Below, piece by piece: positions 12,469-23,140 of a stretch of DNA of 64,000 bases. Source of the DNA: Vitis vinifera (taxonomy: Eukaryota > Streptophyta > Magnoliopsida > Vitales > Vitaceae); assembly GCF_030704535.1 (NCBI RefSeq), contig NC_081810.1:7884501-7948500 (forward strand), written 5' to 3'. The translations under genes were made by a program, and so were the position numbers. The notes beneath the pieces are model-generated. The model searched no databases, was not told where the DNA came from, and worked only from the letters and a program-made list of their open reading frames with translations. Each line of letters opens with the position of its first letter. Positions within the stretch are counted from its first letter, which is position 1.

Positions 12469-12478
12469 ACGACGTCGT
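12469..12478. promoter_or_regulatory. ACGACGTCGT palindrome containing a GACGTC bZIP-type core
   Basis: A perfect 10-bp palindrome about 180 bp upstream of the eIF2alpha ATG and 33 bp from the tRNA 3' end. GACGTC is a known bZIP (C-box/CRE-like) core. Its position suggests a role in eIF2alpha transcription; this is inference. Confidence 0.45.
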
Positions 12479-12510
12479 TTTAAAGTCCAAACGTAAAAAT
12501 AATAAAATTC

Positions 12511-12592
12511 CGTCGACAGCAGGATTCGAACCTGCGCAGGCAAAGCCCAACAGATTTCGAGTCTGTCTCCTTAACCACTCGGACATATCGAC
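12511..12592 (-). tRNA. tRNA-Ser(CGA): tRNA-Ser (anticodon CGA)
   Basis: The 82-nt minus-strand sequence starts GTCGATATGTCC and ends GTCGACG. The seven-pair acceptor stem closes with one G-U pair. The anticodon stem is ACAGA/TCTGT with loop CTCGAAA, which puts CGA in the anticodon position (reads UCG). A long variable arm, typical of class II tRNA-Ser, follows. The T arm and Pol III B box match GGTTCGAATCC (plus-strand 12522-12532). There is no intron. T runs downstream (plus-strand A runs at 12495-12508) can serve as a Pol III terminator. The cloverleaf is intact and I expect it to be functional. Confidence 0.96.
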
Positions 12593-13045
12593 AGTTTACA
12601 TCACTGAAGCTTCAAAATTTTAAATAATTTGTCTATAAAAAAAATGTTTTTATTTAGTTAAATCCTTTGAAAAAAAGAAAAGAAAGTGTAAACATTATTA
12701 ATGTGTTTACTAAAAATATTTTGAAAATTAAAAATGATAGTGTTACAATACTTCTATCATCTTATTAGGTGATGAAAGATATTAGATGTAAAAAAAAATT
12801 ACATTTAATAAATAAAAATCGATTTTAATCACATCCATGTCACTTATCATACCAACAAATCATAAAAATAATTGTAAAAAGAGTGGAGTATCATCATTCC
12901 AAAATGAGTATAATAAAAAAATTAAGCACCATTTCAAACAAACCCTTCTCCCAAACCCAACTTGATTTCCCAACAAATTAACTATCATGTTGTCAAAGAG
13001 CCCCATTGGTTACGATCATTAATAAGTTCATTTCTTAATCGTTAG
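12593..13045. other. AT-rich spacer between the tRNA gene and the LTR insertion
   Basis: AT-rich sequence with no coding frame or RNA gene that I can support. It ends at the 5-bp target duplication ATAGG (13046-13050) of the LTR insertion that follows. Confidence 0.5.
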
Positions 13046-14029
13046 ATAGGTGTGGACCCCGTATTTCTACATATGTGCTTCCACTCGAATGGCGTGACTC
13101 ACTTTTTATTTATTTGGTGAAAATTTGATTTTTTTTTTTTGAAAAGACTTAGAGTCGCCACTTATTTTTATTGTAATTTTAAAGTGAAAAATAAAATAAA
13201 AAAGAAAAACCCTAAATATGATTTCTGAAAGAAAAACAGGTTTGTGAAAAACCGAGTCTGGGTCTGGGGGTCGGGTTACCTATTGGGAAGGTACGGTGAT
13301 AGACCGTAGCACCCCTCTAAACCCTAAGAATTAGATCTCTGCTACTTTAGTTAATGCAAGTGTGACAATTGATTGATTAAACATAGATACCAAAAAAATA
13401 TCAATATAGAAATAATCAAATGAACTAGAAATGCTAGGTGTGTACTTGAGTAGTAAGTTGATTGCTTCATGGAAAACAAAGGTTAGTAAACGAATACAGA
13501 ATAATCGCGTATGTCACGAAGCAAAACAAGTCAATAAAGCATGACAATCAATCAACGAACGAGAAAATCCCATATGTTAGGCCCCACCAAAGCCCGATTT
13601 ATTTTAGCATGAATTAACTCCATAAATTTCATTATTTGAAATTATAGAATTATTCATGCTTATAAAAAAATGAAAATAAAAAAATTATTAAAAAATAAGG
13701 AGAATTTATGAAAGTGTTTACCGGAAAGAAATGTGGTAGCAAATTTTATTAAAGAAATGGAAAATATTTAAAATCCAGGAAAAAAAAAATGCATGCCTAG
13801 TGGAAAATGGTAGGAATTGATTTATTAAAATTGGATTTATTTAAAATAAAGAAAGAAAAATTGAAGAATTAAAATCATTTGAAAACAAGATTTTTTTTGA
13901 ATATCAGTTTTTGAAAGCATGCATGAAAATGTAGGGGTGAGACACGTAGGTTTTAAGAATGGCCCACCAAAGGTGGGCATGTATGCCATGCAAGAGTGGG
14001 GTCCGGGGGTTTAAACGTGGGATTGCATG

Positions 14030-14387
14030 CCAAAGGTTGAGAACAATCAAATGTTGTTTTGTTTAAGATGCTTGAAATAGCAGAAAAAAATACAGGGCAT
14101 TTCCCTATCAAGACTGGCTCATATGTAGCCGGAAAGAATGGATACATTGGTGAAAAAGATTATGTTGGAGATGGAAGATGTGGAAAAACAGCAGGTGATA
14201 TTTCTATGGGTTTAAAGAGATTGGTATTAGGTGCTTTTGCTAGCTCAGTCGTGGAAGATACATGACTATACTCAACAAGTGTCAGCAGTCCCACTACATC
14301 TTGGAAACTGGATAACCAGATGGTGAATAAAAAGAACTGACCACACAAAGAACCCATATGACAAGTAATGGTCTGTAGACAGTCCAT
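14030..14387 (-). pseudogene. Captured gene fragment, possibly At1g61900-like GPI-anchored protein N-terminus
   Basis: A reading frame of about 118 codons on the minus strand, in sense with the host LTR, broken by a single TAA after HLPSPT. It starts with a hydrophobic signal-peptide-like segment (GSLCGQFFLFTIWLSSF) and continues through FKPIEISPAVFPHLPSP, YPFFPATYEPVLIGKCPV and SSILNKTTFDCSQPLA. The Pro-rich spacer followed by a Cys-containing segment ending in DC-x-x-x-x-A resembles, from memory, the N-terminal part of plant At1g61900-like GPI-anchored proteins. It does not look like gag, pol or a transposase. If correct, it is a host gene fragment carried by the LTR. The family assignment is tentative. 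Confidence 0.4.
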
Positions 14388-15602
14388 AGTTCCATTAACC
14401 CTTTGGCAACATTGAGATCCACAAAATAAAGCCTTATATTCCTTGGTTGTATATCCAAAAACAACTCACATCAACATACCAACACCTGAAGATGGAGAGC
14501 TCAGAAACCATTTTTCGAGGAGAGAATGTAAGATCATGCCATGGGAGGTGGTTTCCGAAACCTTAAGTTGGTGACTCGATGGCTGACTCAGTGTGGACTC
14601 AGGTGTGTGAGAAGTCGAAGGTGAGACACCACCTTTATCATTGATCATATAGAACGAGGGTACGAAAATGGGTGAGGTCACCCCGGAGGTTATTTTGGTT
14701 GATTGATGGTTATTATCCAAAGAGCATGTCGCGGGGAGAAAGGAAAACCAGGATCTTGAATGTGTTAAGCCTCTGTTCTACTCTGTTTTTCAATTTCATT
14801 CCATTCAGCTTTCTTTCACTTTTCACATGGTATCAGAGCTTTCAATAATGGCAGATCACTCAACCAATGTGACTCCATGGCAAGATTCTGGAGAAATTCC
14901 AACCTCTGGATCTGGTCTGATTACAGGACAAACTACTTCTCAGATGACGAATCAATCATTTACATTACTCAGTTAATCTCTTACGATCAAACTCGATCGC
15001 AATAACTTCCTCATTTGGCACAATCAAATGCTTAATGTGGTCATTGCAAGCGGATTTGATGATATTCTTGATGGAACCCGACCATGTCCACCACATTTTC
15101 TACCTGATCCAAATTCTACCTCTGCCACAACATTCAAATCTCTAGTTGTAAATCCAGAATACATCACTTGGCAGCGTCAAAATCGATTGATGATGAATTG
15201 GATTTATTCCTCACTCATCGAACCAATGATGACTCAGATCATGAGTTACAACACAACTCATGAAATTTGGGAATCCTTACGACAAAGTTTCGATTTTGCT
15301 TCTCGAGCTCATATAATGGAGCTTTGTCTGCATCTTCAAACTATACACAAAGGTGGCTTGAGCATGCTTAACTACATGCTACGAATACGTAATATTTGTG
15401 ACAATTTGACTGCTGTTGGAGAACTAGTGTCAAACAAGGTCAGATTATGGAAATTCTGGGTAGATTAGGGACTGAGTACAATCCTTTTGTAGTGACCATT
15501 ACTTCATGAGTTGAACCAATATTTGTTGAAGAATTGCAAAGTCGCCTCATGGTTTTTGAACGACGTCTTGAACGACAAAGATCTGTAGAAGAACAAAATG
15601 TT

Positions 15603-16402
15603 ATATTTATATAAATATATATATATTGTTGGTTAAAAAATAAAGTGTAAGAAGAGTTACACTTTTGAAAATAACTTTTGGAAAATAAAGTGTAAGAAGG
15701 GTTACACTTTTAATGTGTGAATTAAACACATGATTAAGTTTTGAAATGTTACAAAACTTGAAAGGTTGAGGAAGACAATGAGTCTTCTCATCTTTGTAAC
15801 TTTATAAACTTAAGAGGTTAAGTATAAGAGAGTTACACATTTGAGATTAAATCATGTTTAATGTGTGAATTAAACATATGATTTAATTTTGAATGTTACA
15901 AAGATGAAGAGGTTGAGGAAGACAATGAGTCTTCTCATCTTTGTAACTTTATAAACTTAAGAGATTAAGTGTAAGAGAGTTACACATTTGAGATTAAATC
16001 ATGTTTAATGTGTGAATTAAACATATGATTTAATTTTGAATGTTACAAAGATGAAGAGATTGAGGAAGACAATGAGTTTTTTCTCATCCTTGTAACCTTT
16101 TTTCAACCCTAAGAGTGCTATATATATGACTTTTCTTCTTTTTGAAATCTCATGCAGAAAAGTGAAAAGGCTTGATCAATCCCAAGACTATTTCCATTTA
16201 GTTCCCAAAAGATTTCTAGAGGTGGGAGGAAATAGAGTCTTTGGACAAAGTTCCAAGAACTTGTTTGAGCCTTTCTTGTGTTATTCTTCTTCTTGTTCTT
16301 ATTTTGTATCTAAGAGAGTTTTATTGTATCAAAGTGAGTGTGTGAGAGTGTTTCCTTTCTCCATTGTATCCAAATTTTTTCAACAAAAAATCTGATCCAA
16401 GC
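15603..16402 (+). mobile_element. Insertion within copia gag, probable solo LTR
   Basis: The gag frame is split here, with AAATGTT on both sides (15596-15602 and 16403-16409), as expected of a target duplication. The core 15627-16385 begins TGTTG and ends CAACA, inverted ends typical of an LTR. It has a TATA-like run (TATATATATGAC near 16121-16132) followed by a pyrimidine-rich leader. The extra bases between the LTR-like ends and the duplications are unexplained, so the exact borders are uncertain. Confidence 0.55.
15640..16110 (+). repeat. 147-bp tandem repeats inside the gag insertion
   Basis: Copies are recognisable from the motif AGGTTGAGGAAGACAATGAG at 15763, 15910 and 16057 (the last slightly changed), giving a period of 147 bp. 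A more diverged partial copy lies before the first. The unit carries the motif GTGTGAATTAAACA and a short self-complementary part, GATGAGAAGA/TCTTCTCATC. Confidence 0.85.
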
Positions 16403-16719
16403 AAATGTTGCTCTGTTTCAGCAACAAAAGAACAGGAAAAAAAACCTACAATTCTAATTTTCATCCAAATACCGGACAGATCTCAGGAAATGGTCAATTT
16501 TCTGGTGGTAACAATTAGAATTTTAAACCAAAGAATTATGCTACTGGACAGACCATAAGCAATAGTGGTAACTCGTCTAGAACTCCTGTGTCAAATTTGT
16601 TCTAAGTTCGGACACACTGCTTTACAATGCTGGTATCGATTTAACTATGATTATCAGCCAAAAGAATTTAAACATTCCACTTCTAACAATCCTCAGGCTA
16701 TGACTTCAACTTCTGCAAC

Positions 16720-19700
16720 AATGGGAGACACTTCTTGGTTTCTTGATGCAGGAGCTACACATCATCTCATATTTGATCTTAACAATTTAACAATCCGTAA
16801 TCCATTCACTAGTGGTGACAAAGTAATTGTTGGAGATGGTAAGGGTTTATCCATTGCAAATATTGGTAAATTTTCTCTTGCCTTTTGAAATGGTTCTTTG
16901 GTTTTCAATGATGTCTTACACATTCCCTATATTACCACCAACTAAGTTAGTGTGCAACGATTTTGCTCAGACAATGGCACCATTATTGAATTTCATCCTT
17001 CTCATTTGTTGGTGAAGGATCAGAAAACGAGACTTGTTTTTCTTCAAGGAAAAATTGAGAAGGGTTTCTATAAACTTCCTGCTGCAACAAGAGTTGTTGG
17101 TCATCCGCTAGCATTTTACTCTACTAGTAGTATTTCAGATGCTGGTTCTTTGAGGCTCTTGCATAATAGACTTGGTCATCTCTTTGTTGATGTAGTTTCC
17201 AAAATCTTATCTCTTTGTAAAATACCTTTGAAACATGACAATAATAACTCTATATGTGAGTCTTGCCAATTGGCTAAAAGCCATCATTTGCCATTTCGAA
17301 GATCCACTTCTAGAGCAATAAAACCATTTGGTCTCATCTATGTTGATCTTTGGGGTGCAACTCCTATAGTTTTTGTCAATGGTGCTCGATATTTCCTCTT
17401 GCTAATTGATGATTTTAGCATATTCTCATGGTTGTACCTTTTGGAAACTAAAGATGAAGCTTTACTTATGTTCCAACGTTTTCAAGTCGTGGTTGAAAGA
17501 CAGTTTTATACTAAAATTCAATGTGTTTAGTCTAATGGGGGGAGGAGGGGTGAGTTTCAAGCTTTTTAGAATTATTTAGCTACAAATGGTCTTCTTCATC
17601 AAGTCTCTTGTCCTTATATCCTCAGCAAAATGGAAGAGTTGAAAGGAAGAATCGTCATGTTGTGGAAGTTGGTATTTCTTTGTTAATATAAGTTGGTATG
17701 CCTCTCAAATATTGGTCATTTGCATTTCAAACTGCTATTTTTCTCATAAATCGGCTTCCCTCTGCTGTTCTTTCACAAAATTCTTCTTATGGAGTTCTTT
17801 ATAATCGTTTACCTGATTATACATCTCTTCAAAGTTTTGGATGCTTGTGTTTTCCTTATCTTCGCCCTTATGCTTCTCACAAGCTAGCAAATAGATCTGT
17901 TGTTTGCTATTTTCTGGGTTATAGGGTTAAACACAAGGGATTTCTCTGTTTGAATATGGCTTCCTCTCAGATATATGCTTCCCACCATGTTGTATTTGAT
18001 GAAACCCAATTTCCATTTTTAACAAAGTCTTTATCTTCTCAACCAGTATCATCATCCAACTCTTCTTCAACATTTCTTGATTATGGTATTCTCTCTATTC
18101 CTCCACCATCTTCAAGGAATCCTAATCATCCTCAACCTATTTTTTCTTCTCCCATTACTATCCCTACTGATTTTGTTCCATCTCATCCTTCTTCCTCTCC
18201 TACTTTACCACAATCCTCTACTCCAGCCTCCACTATTGATCATCTTTCACTTCCAAACCGAACTATTGTTACTCGTAGCCAAAATGGTATTTTTAAACCC
18301 AAAAAAATATTCAGCCTTGTTGTCCAAACTATTGTTGTTGAACCCTCCTCTTTCAAAGAAGCAATGTTGCATCATGACTGGCAAGCTGCTATGAAGATTG
18401 AGTATGTTGTTTTTCTCACCAATTCCACATGGAAATTGGTTCCTAAACCTGTTAATAAACGTATTATTGGTTGTAAATGGATATACAAGTTGAAACTCAA
18501 AGCTGATGGCTTAGCTGATCGTTTTAAAGCCCGCTTAGTTGCAAAGGGTTTTAATCAAACATATGGTATTGATTATTTTGAAACCTTTTGCCTTGTTGTT
18601 AAACCAACTACTATACGAATTATTTTTTCTCTTGCTATTTCTCATAGTTGGTTAGTGAAACAATTAGATGTTAATAATGTCTTTCTCAATGGTGAGTTAG
18701 AAGAAGAGGTTTACATGGTTCAACATCCAGGCTTTGTTGGTCATTCTAAACCCGATTTTGTTTGCAAACTTTCACAAAGCTTTGTATGGTCTGAAGCAAG
18801 CTCATCGGGCATGGTTCACCAAATTGAAGAACTCATTACTTGTTTGGGGTTTCTCTTGTTCTTTATTTGATTCCTTTATGTTTCTTTTTCGAAAATGGAA
18901 TGACATGATCATTATTCTCATTTATGTTGATGGCATTATTGTTACTGGTTTTAATACCGTGTTAGTCCGCCAAGTGGTTTCTTCTTTACATTCTCAGTTT
19001 GCTCTCAAGGACCTTGGTATTCTGAATTACTTCTTGGGTGTTGAAGTATGTTGGCAAGGATCTTCTCTTCATCTTTCCCAAACCAAATATATTCAGGACT
19101 TGTTAACTCGTGTTGGTCTTGCGGATTGTAAACCTATTGCTACACCAATGACTACCTCTCACACTTTATATGCCTCTGATGGTTCTCTCTTGGCTGACCC
19201 TTCTTAATATCACAACATTGTTGGAGCCTTGCAATATTGTACCATTACAAGGCCTGATATCTCTTTCTCTATCAATAAACTTCGCCAATTCATGCAATCA
19301 CCAACTGATCTTCATTGGCAAGTTGTTAAACGGTCGCTACACTATATTAAGGGCACTACTTCCTTTGGTCTTTCTTTTCATTCTTCTCTTGATCTTCAAC
19401 TTACTGTTCATGCTGATGCTAATTGGGTTGGTTGCCTTGATGATCGTCTAAGTACAAGTGGTCATTGCATCTTTTTTGGCTCTAATCTAGTCTCTTGGAG
19501 CTCCAATAAGCAAAATGTTGTGTCTCGTTCTAGCACTAAAGCTGAGTATAGGGCCTTAGCAAATGTTGCTTCTGAACTTCAGTGGATTCAACATCTTCTT
19601 CTAGAGTTCTCTATCTCATCTTCTTCTTCTTCTATTCTGTTATGTGACAATCTTTCAGCCACCTTTCTTGCTGCCAATCTTATTTTTCATTCTTGAGTTA

Positions 19701-19830
19701 AGCATGTGGAACTAGATTGTCATTTTGTTCGGGAAAATGTGCTTAATAAGACTTTGGTGGTTCAACACATTCCTTCTTGTGACTAGATTGTTGATGCTCT
19801 TACCAAAGCCTTACCTGTTCAACAATTTCT
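16720..19830 (+). pseudogene. Copia pol pseudogene (PR-INT-RT-RH)
   Basis: Domains appear in copia order. The protease motif is LDAGATHH at about 16741, where the usual first residue after Asp is Ser. The GAG-pre-integrase zinc region has HNRLGH and CESCQLAKSHHLPF. The integrase core (VDLWG) has its second catalytic region broken by a stop and frameshift near 17530. The reverse transcriptase runs from about 18350 with CKWIYKLK, RLVAKGF and QLDVNNVFLNGEL. Its active-site box reads YVDG instead of YVDD at about 18922, which by itself would abolish catalysis. A frameshift occurs near 18780 and a stop at 19205. RNase H keeps DANWVGC and SSTKAEYRALA. It is clearly dead. Confidence 0.9.
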
Positions 19831-19884
19831 CAATCTACAAAGCAAACTCATTGTTCTAGCTAGACCTTTGAGTTTGAGGGGGGA

Positions 19885-20142
19885 TGTTAAGCTATGTACA
19901 GTTGTAACTAAACAAAATTAGTTAGAAACTTGTAACTAACCTGTAACTAGATGATTAGTTTTGGTACTATTAGATAATTAGTTATAAGGCATAACTAACT
20001 TCAAATACATATAAATATGTAGAGTCACGGCTCACAAAAACAATGAATAAATCTCAGAGAACAAAGCTTCCAAAAGATTCAAGAAACCTTTGTTTTACTC
20101 TGTTTTTCAGTTTCGTTCCATTCATTTTTCTTCCACTTTTCA
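19885..20142 (+). repeat. Copia 3' LTR
   Basis: It starts TGTTAAGC directly after the polypurine tract and ends at TTTCA, as the 5' copy does. A TATA box (TATAAATA, 20010-20017) marks the U3/R promoter. The last 55 bp match the tail of the short 5' LTR with a few substitutions. Confidence 0.8.
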
Positions 20143-21386
20143 CGGAAAAAAAATAGGATGGGTTATAAGTTGGGAAAAGGGGCATGAGGAGGGTTTAGCG
20201 AGTACGGAAATGGGGAACGAATTGATAGTGGTGAGCATGTTAATGAGTATGATGGGTATGTTGGGTATGAGGTGTGATTAGTGGAGGAAGTGAGAGAAGC
20301 GAGCTTATGGTGAGCACCCCATTCAATTTCCTGAACTACGACCCATTTTGGTTAACATCCCATTCAGCTTCAACATCATGGATTCATGAACCATTAGCAG
20401 TCAAAATGCAACACTAATACCTCGGTATAGCAGTCACCAATTCTGAACAGAGTAACCAAGCGACTCCATGAACAATGAAATGGCATCTACCCAAATTCAA
20501 AAACTGTGTCCATACGAAAACCAATAGCAACACTAACAAAACCCTTCTCCTTGGGGTACAAATAGTCACCGGGAGTAGAGAGTAAGTGACAGAGGAGAAA
20601 ACATAAAAATAGAGCATCCAAATGAGCCAAAGAAGACATTAAACTGAACCCCTTCTCATATTGAAGTCGGTGTGCTTATGTATGGGTGAGAAAAACTAGG
20701 TGGAAATAAGATAAAAAAATATGACTCATACATCCCAAAGAAAAGCTAAACGGAACTAGATCACTCATAAACAAATTCCACATAAAGAACAATGCATGAA
20801 TTTATTATAACATAGTCACAACAACCCAAAGAATATCAACGACAATCAATATGTGGTCTAGCAAACATACCTAAAAATGCTTTCCTTCCAATGGAACTAA
20901 CTAGACTTCAAGTTGCTCTGTTTCTTCTCCTAAGCTTACATCAAAATCCCGGCAAACCCATTCACTTGCTCAACTCAAAATTACTTCCTTATAGCTCATC
21001 TTGTTTCAAATGTATCCCCCAACTTATTCTCTCATCTTTGCTTTCACTTCATTTTTCTTCATTTTTTTCAGCTCTCTCCAGAAAACCTTTTCTCATCTTC
21101 ATCTCTCTCTCTTCCTCTCGATCTTTCCTCCTCCTTTGTTTTTCTCACCCTCCGACCTTTTCTCATTTTTCTTTTCTCCTACTAGTTTCCTCATTCTCAA
21201 GCTATACCCATCGCTTCTCCTAACGACCTTCAGAATATTCCCCTACACCTATCACCCTTTGATTGTTTCAAGAAAATGTATTTTTTAGCCCACTATCTCA
21301 TACATGTGTTGTCAAAACGTCCTAAAAAGTGGTCAAAATGTGGTCCAAAATACCCCCTACCAATAGACCAAAAATGAGGGTCTACA

Positions 21387-21949
21387 ATAGGTTACGATTT
21401 TTTTTCCTGCTCTCAAAGGGTTGGCACACACAGTGTGGACGAATGAATGTGAATGAGCTTTCTAGTCCATTAATCAACACTTAACCATGTCGCCAATCCT
21501 AGTCAACCATCCCTGGAGAGGAGTATTCATGCATCTTGTGGCGTCCACTTTCGCTGTTAGCATAGCACTACTTAGATAAGAAAATATGCATCAATGTCTC
21601 ATGTACTATAGTAGTAAGGCACTTGTGGATAATGAGCCCACTATTTGAATATCGAGAAGGTCATTTTGGCTCTATGAACTGCAACCAAAAAGCTTAGCCC
21701 ATATTTTCAGACACATTTGGTCAATGTTCTTATAGACTTTCCTATACGAGCAATGTTGCACAAACTTAACATAACTAGGAGAATGATGAGATGGGCTATT
21801 AAGCCAAGAAAGTACAACATATTGTACAAAAGTCAAGCGATTATTAAAAGGTAGGTACTTATTGATTTTATTTTTGAATTTTTTCATGATTGTGCTAATA
21901 ATAATGATCATATTGCATATTGAATTTTGTTCACTAATGACTCAGCTAA
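21387..21949. other. Spacer right of the solo LTR
   Basis: This follows the ATAGG target duplication. It has no convincing coding frame and may be part of the older, decayed gypsy sequence that becomes recognisable from about 21950. Confidence 0.4.
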
Positions 21950-23140
21950 GAAAGCCAAAAGATGAGTTGGGTTAGTATTGTGGTGCCTTGACTAGATCAA
22001 GATCATGCAAGCAATCCAGTTTTATTACCCTATTTCAAATAATGAGGCAAAGTACAAGGCATTGTTAGTGGGCTTTCGGTTAGCTCAAGACTTATCTGTT
22101 ACCCCACTACACGTTCACAATAAATCATAGTTAGTCGTATCTCAAATCAATAGGACATATGAGGCAGAAGAAGAATGAATGATAAAATACTTGAAGTTGG
22201 TACAAACACTGATATTTCACTTTGATGATTTTGAAATATCCTAACTCTCATGATTTGAAAACGGGATAGTTGATGTATTGGCCAATTTTGCATCTGCAAT
22301 GCCTCAAACATCTTGGTCATATTGCTCTAGAGATTCTCAACTAACCATCAATATTTCAGCCCTTAGTCAACCAAGTGTTGGACAAGTTAGTAGATCATAC
22401 ATGGATGACACATATCCTACAGTACCTGGGAAACAAAGATACTACCAAAAAATAAGAAAGAGTATTTCAAAGTCAAGCATAAGTGGCCAAATATGTGTTG
22501 ATTTGGAAACAAATTGTACAAGTGGTCCTTTATAAAACCTTATCTTAGGTGGCTAACTCCCATACAGGCAAAAATAGTACTTTCATGAGGGCCTTTGTGG
22601 AAATCATGCAAGAGGAAGATCACTTTCTCATCAAGTCATCACTCAAGGTTATTATTGACCTACCTTGAAACAAAATGTTGATCGGTACGTCTAGAAGTGT
22701 GACAAGTGCTAGCAATTCCGATTAACAATTTATGGTCATTTTCCTTGTGGAAAGTAGGCATGGTTAGACCTTTACGCACAACTCCTTCTGAAAAGAAGTT
22801 TCTACTAGTAGCAATTGACTACTTTACTAATAGGTAGAAGCAGAAACGTACACACATATCAAAGTAGGGGACCTTATGAAGTTTGTTTGGAATAACATTC
22901 TATGTTGTTTCGGTATACCTAGGGCAATTGTCTCAAACAACAACCCACAATTTGCCAATGATGCATTCTAGCAATTTTGCTCCAAGTATGGCATCTGCAA
23001 CTCATTTGTTTCACCCTGTTACTTGTAGAGCAATAGGCAAGGCAAGACCTCAAATAAGACACTACTATCCTATCTAAAGAAGTTGGGTCAAACAAAGGAA
23101 AGTGGGTAGATGAGTTACCCGTAACGACACAATTGAGATG
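21950..23140 (+). pseudogene. Strongly decayed Tat-type gypsy pol remnant (second RNase H and integrase)
   Basis: Fragments in shifting frames read NNEAKYKALLVGFRLAQ, LVVSQINRTYEAEEE and ENGIVDVLANFASA. These match the extra RNase H found after RT-RNase H in Tat-lineage gypsy elements. Further on, LLVAIDYFT (about 22798), FVWNNILCCFGIPRAIV and PQFANDAF come from the integrase core. Many stops, mostly TAG, TAA or TGA at former Gln/Trp sites, show great age. It is older than and distinct from the 36.5-53.2 kb element. Its LTRs were not identified. Confidence 0.75.

Larger units (their letters stand above)
14848..16710 (+). pseudogene. Copia gag pseudogene, interrupted by an insertion
   Basis: It starts at ATG 14848 (MADHSTNVTPWQ). 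The stretch NNFLIWHNQMLNVVIASG marks the conserved N-terminal copia Gag domain, and the gag helical region follows to about 15600. A stop at about 14974 and a frameshift near 15440 break it. After the insertion at 15603-16402, an Asn/Gly-rich stretch leads to the nucleocapsid zinc knuckle CQICSKFGHTALQC (from about 16589), a CX2CX4HX4C motif. In the element this protein would form the virus-like particle and bind RNA; this copy cannot. Confidence 0.82.
14763..20142 (+). mobile_element. Decayed Ty1/copia LTR retrotransposon nested in the solo LTR
   Basis: The element has a primer site TGGTATCAGAGC (14828-14839), complementary to initiator tRNA-Met. Gag, protease, integrase, RT and RNase H follow in copia order, then a polypurine tract TTGAGGGGGGA (19874-19884) and a 258-bp 3' LTR. 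The 5' LTR is only about 63 bp. It keeps the first bases TGTTAAGC and the last part (CTCTGTTTTTCA...TTTCA) but lacks the roughly 190 bp between. The two flanks do not show a convincing target duplication. Stops and frameshifts in every domain make it non-autonomous. Gag is interrupted by a further insertion. Confidence 0.88.
13051..21386 (-). mobile_element. Apparent solo LTR of a Tat-type Ty3/gypsy element, split by a copia insertion
   Basis: On the minus strand the sequence begins TGTAGACCCT at 21386 and ends GGGGTCCACA at 13051. It is bounded by identical 5-bp repeats, ATAGG, at 13046-13050 and 21387-21391. Its last 280 bp (13051-13330) match, in reverse, the last 280 bp of the LTRs at 41020-41306 and 52870-53154. 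Shared features include the TTGGTGAAAATTTGA stretch and the block around the ACCGTACC motif. Without the nested copia element (14763-20142) about 2.96 kb remain. No internal primer site or pol was seen, so I read it as a solo LTR left by LTR-LTR recombination. A gene-like fragment lies inside in sense orientation. Confidence 0.8.

Noticed and set aside
20891..21288. Overlapping plus-strand frames rich in Leu, Phe and Ser
   Set aside because: They reflect a pyrimidine-rich part of the solo LTR, on the strand opposite to its sense, without any conserved motif.
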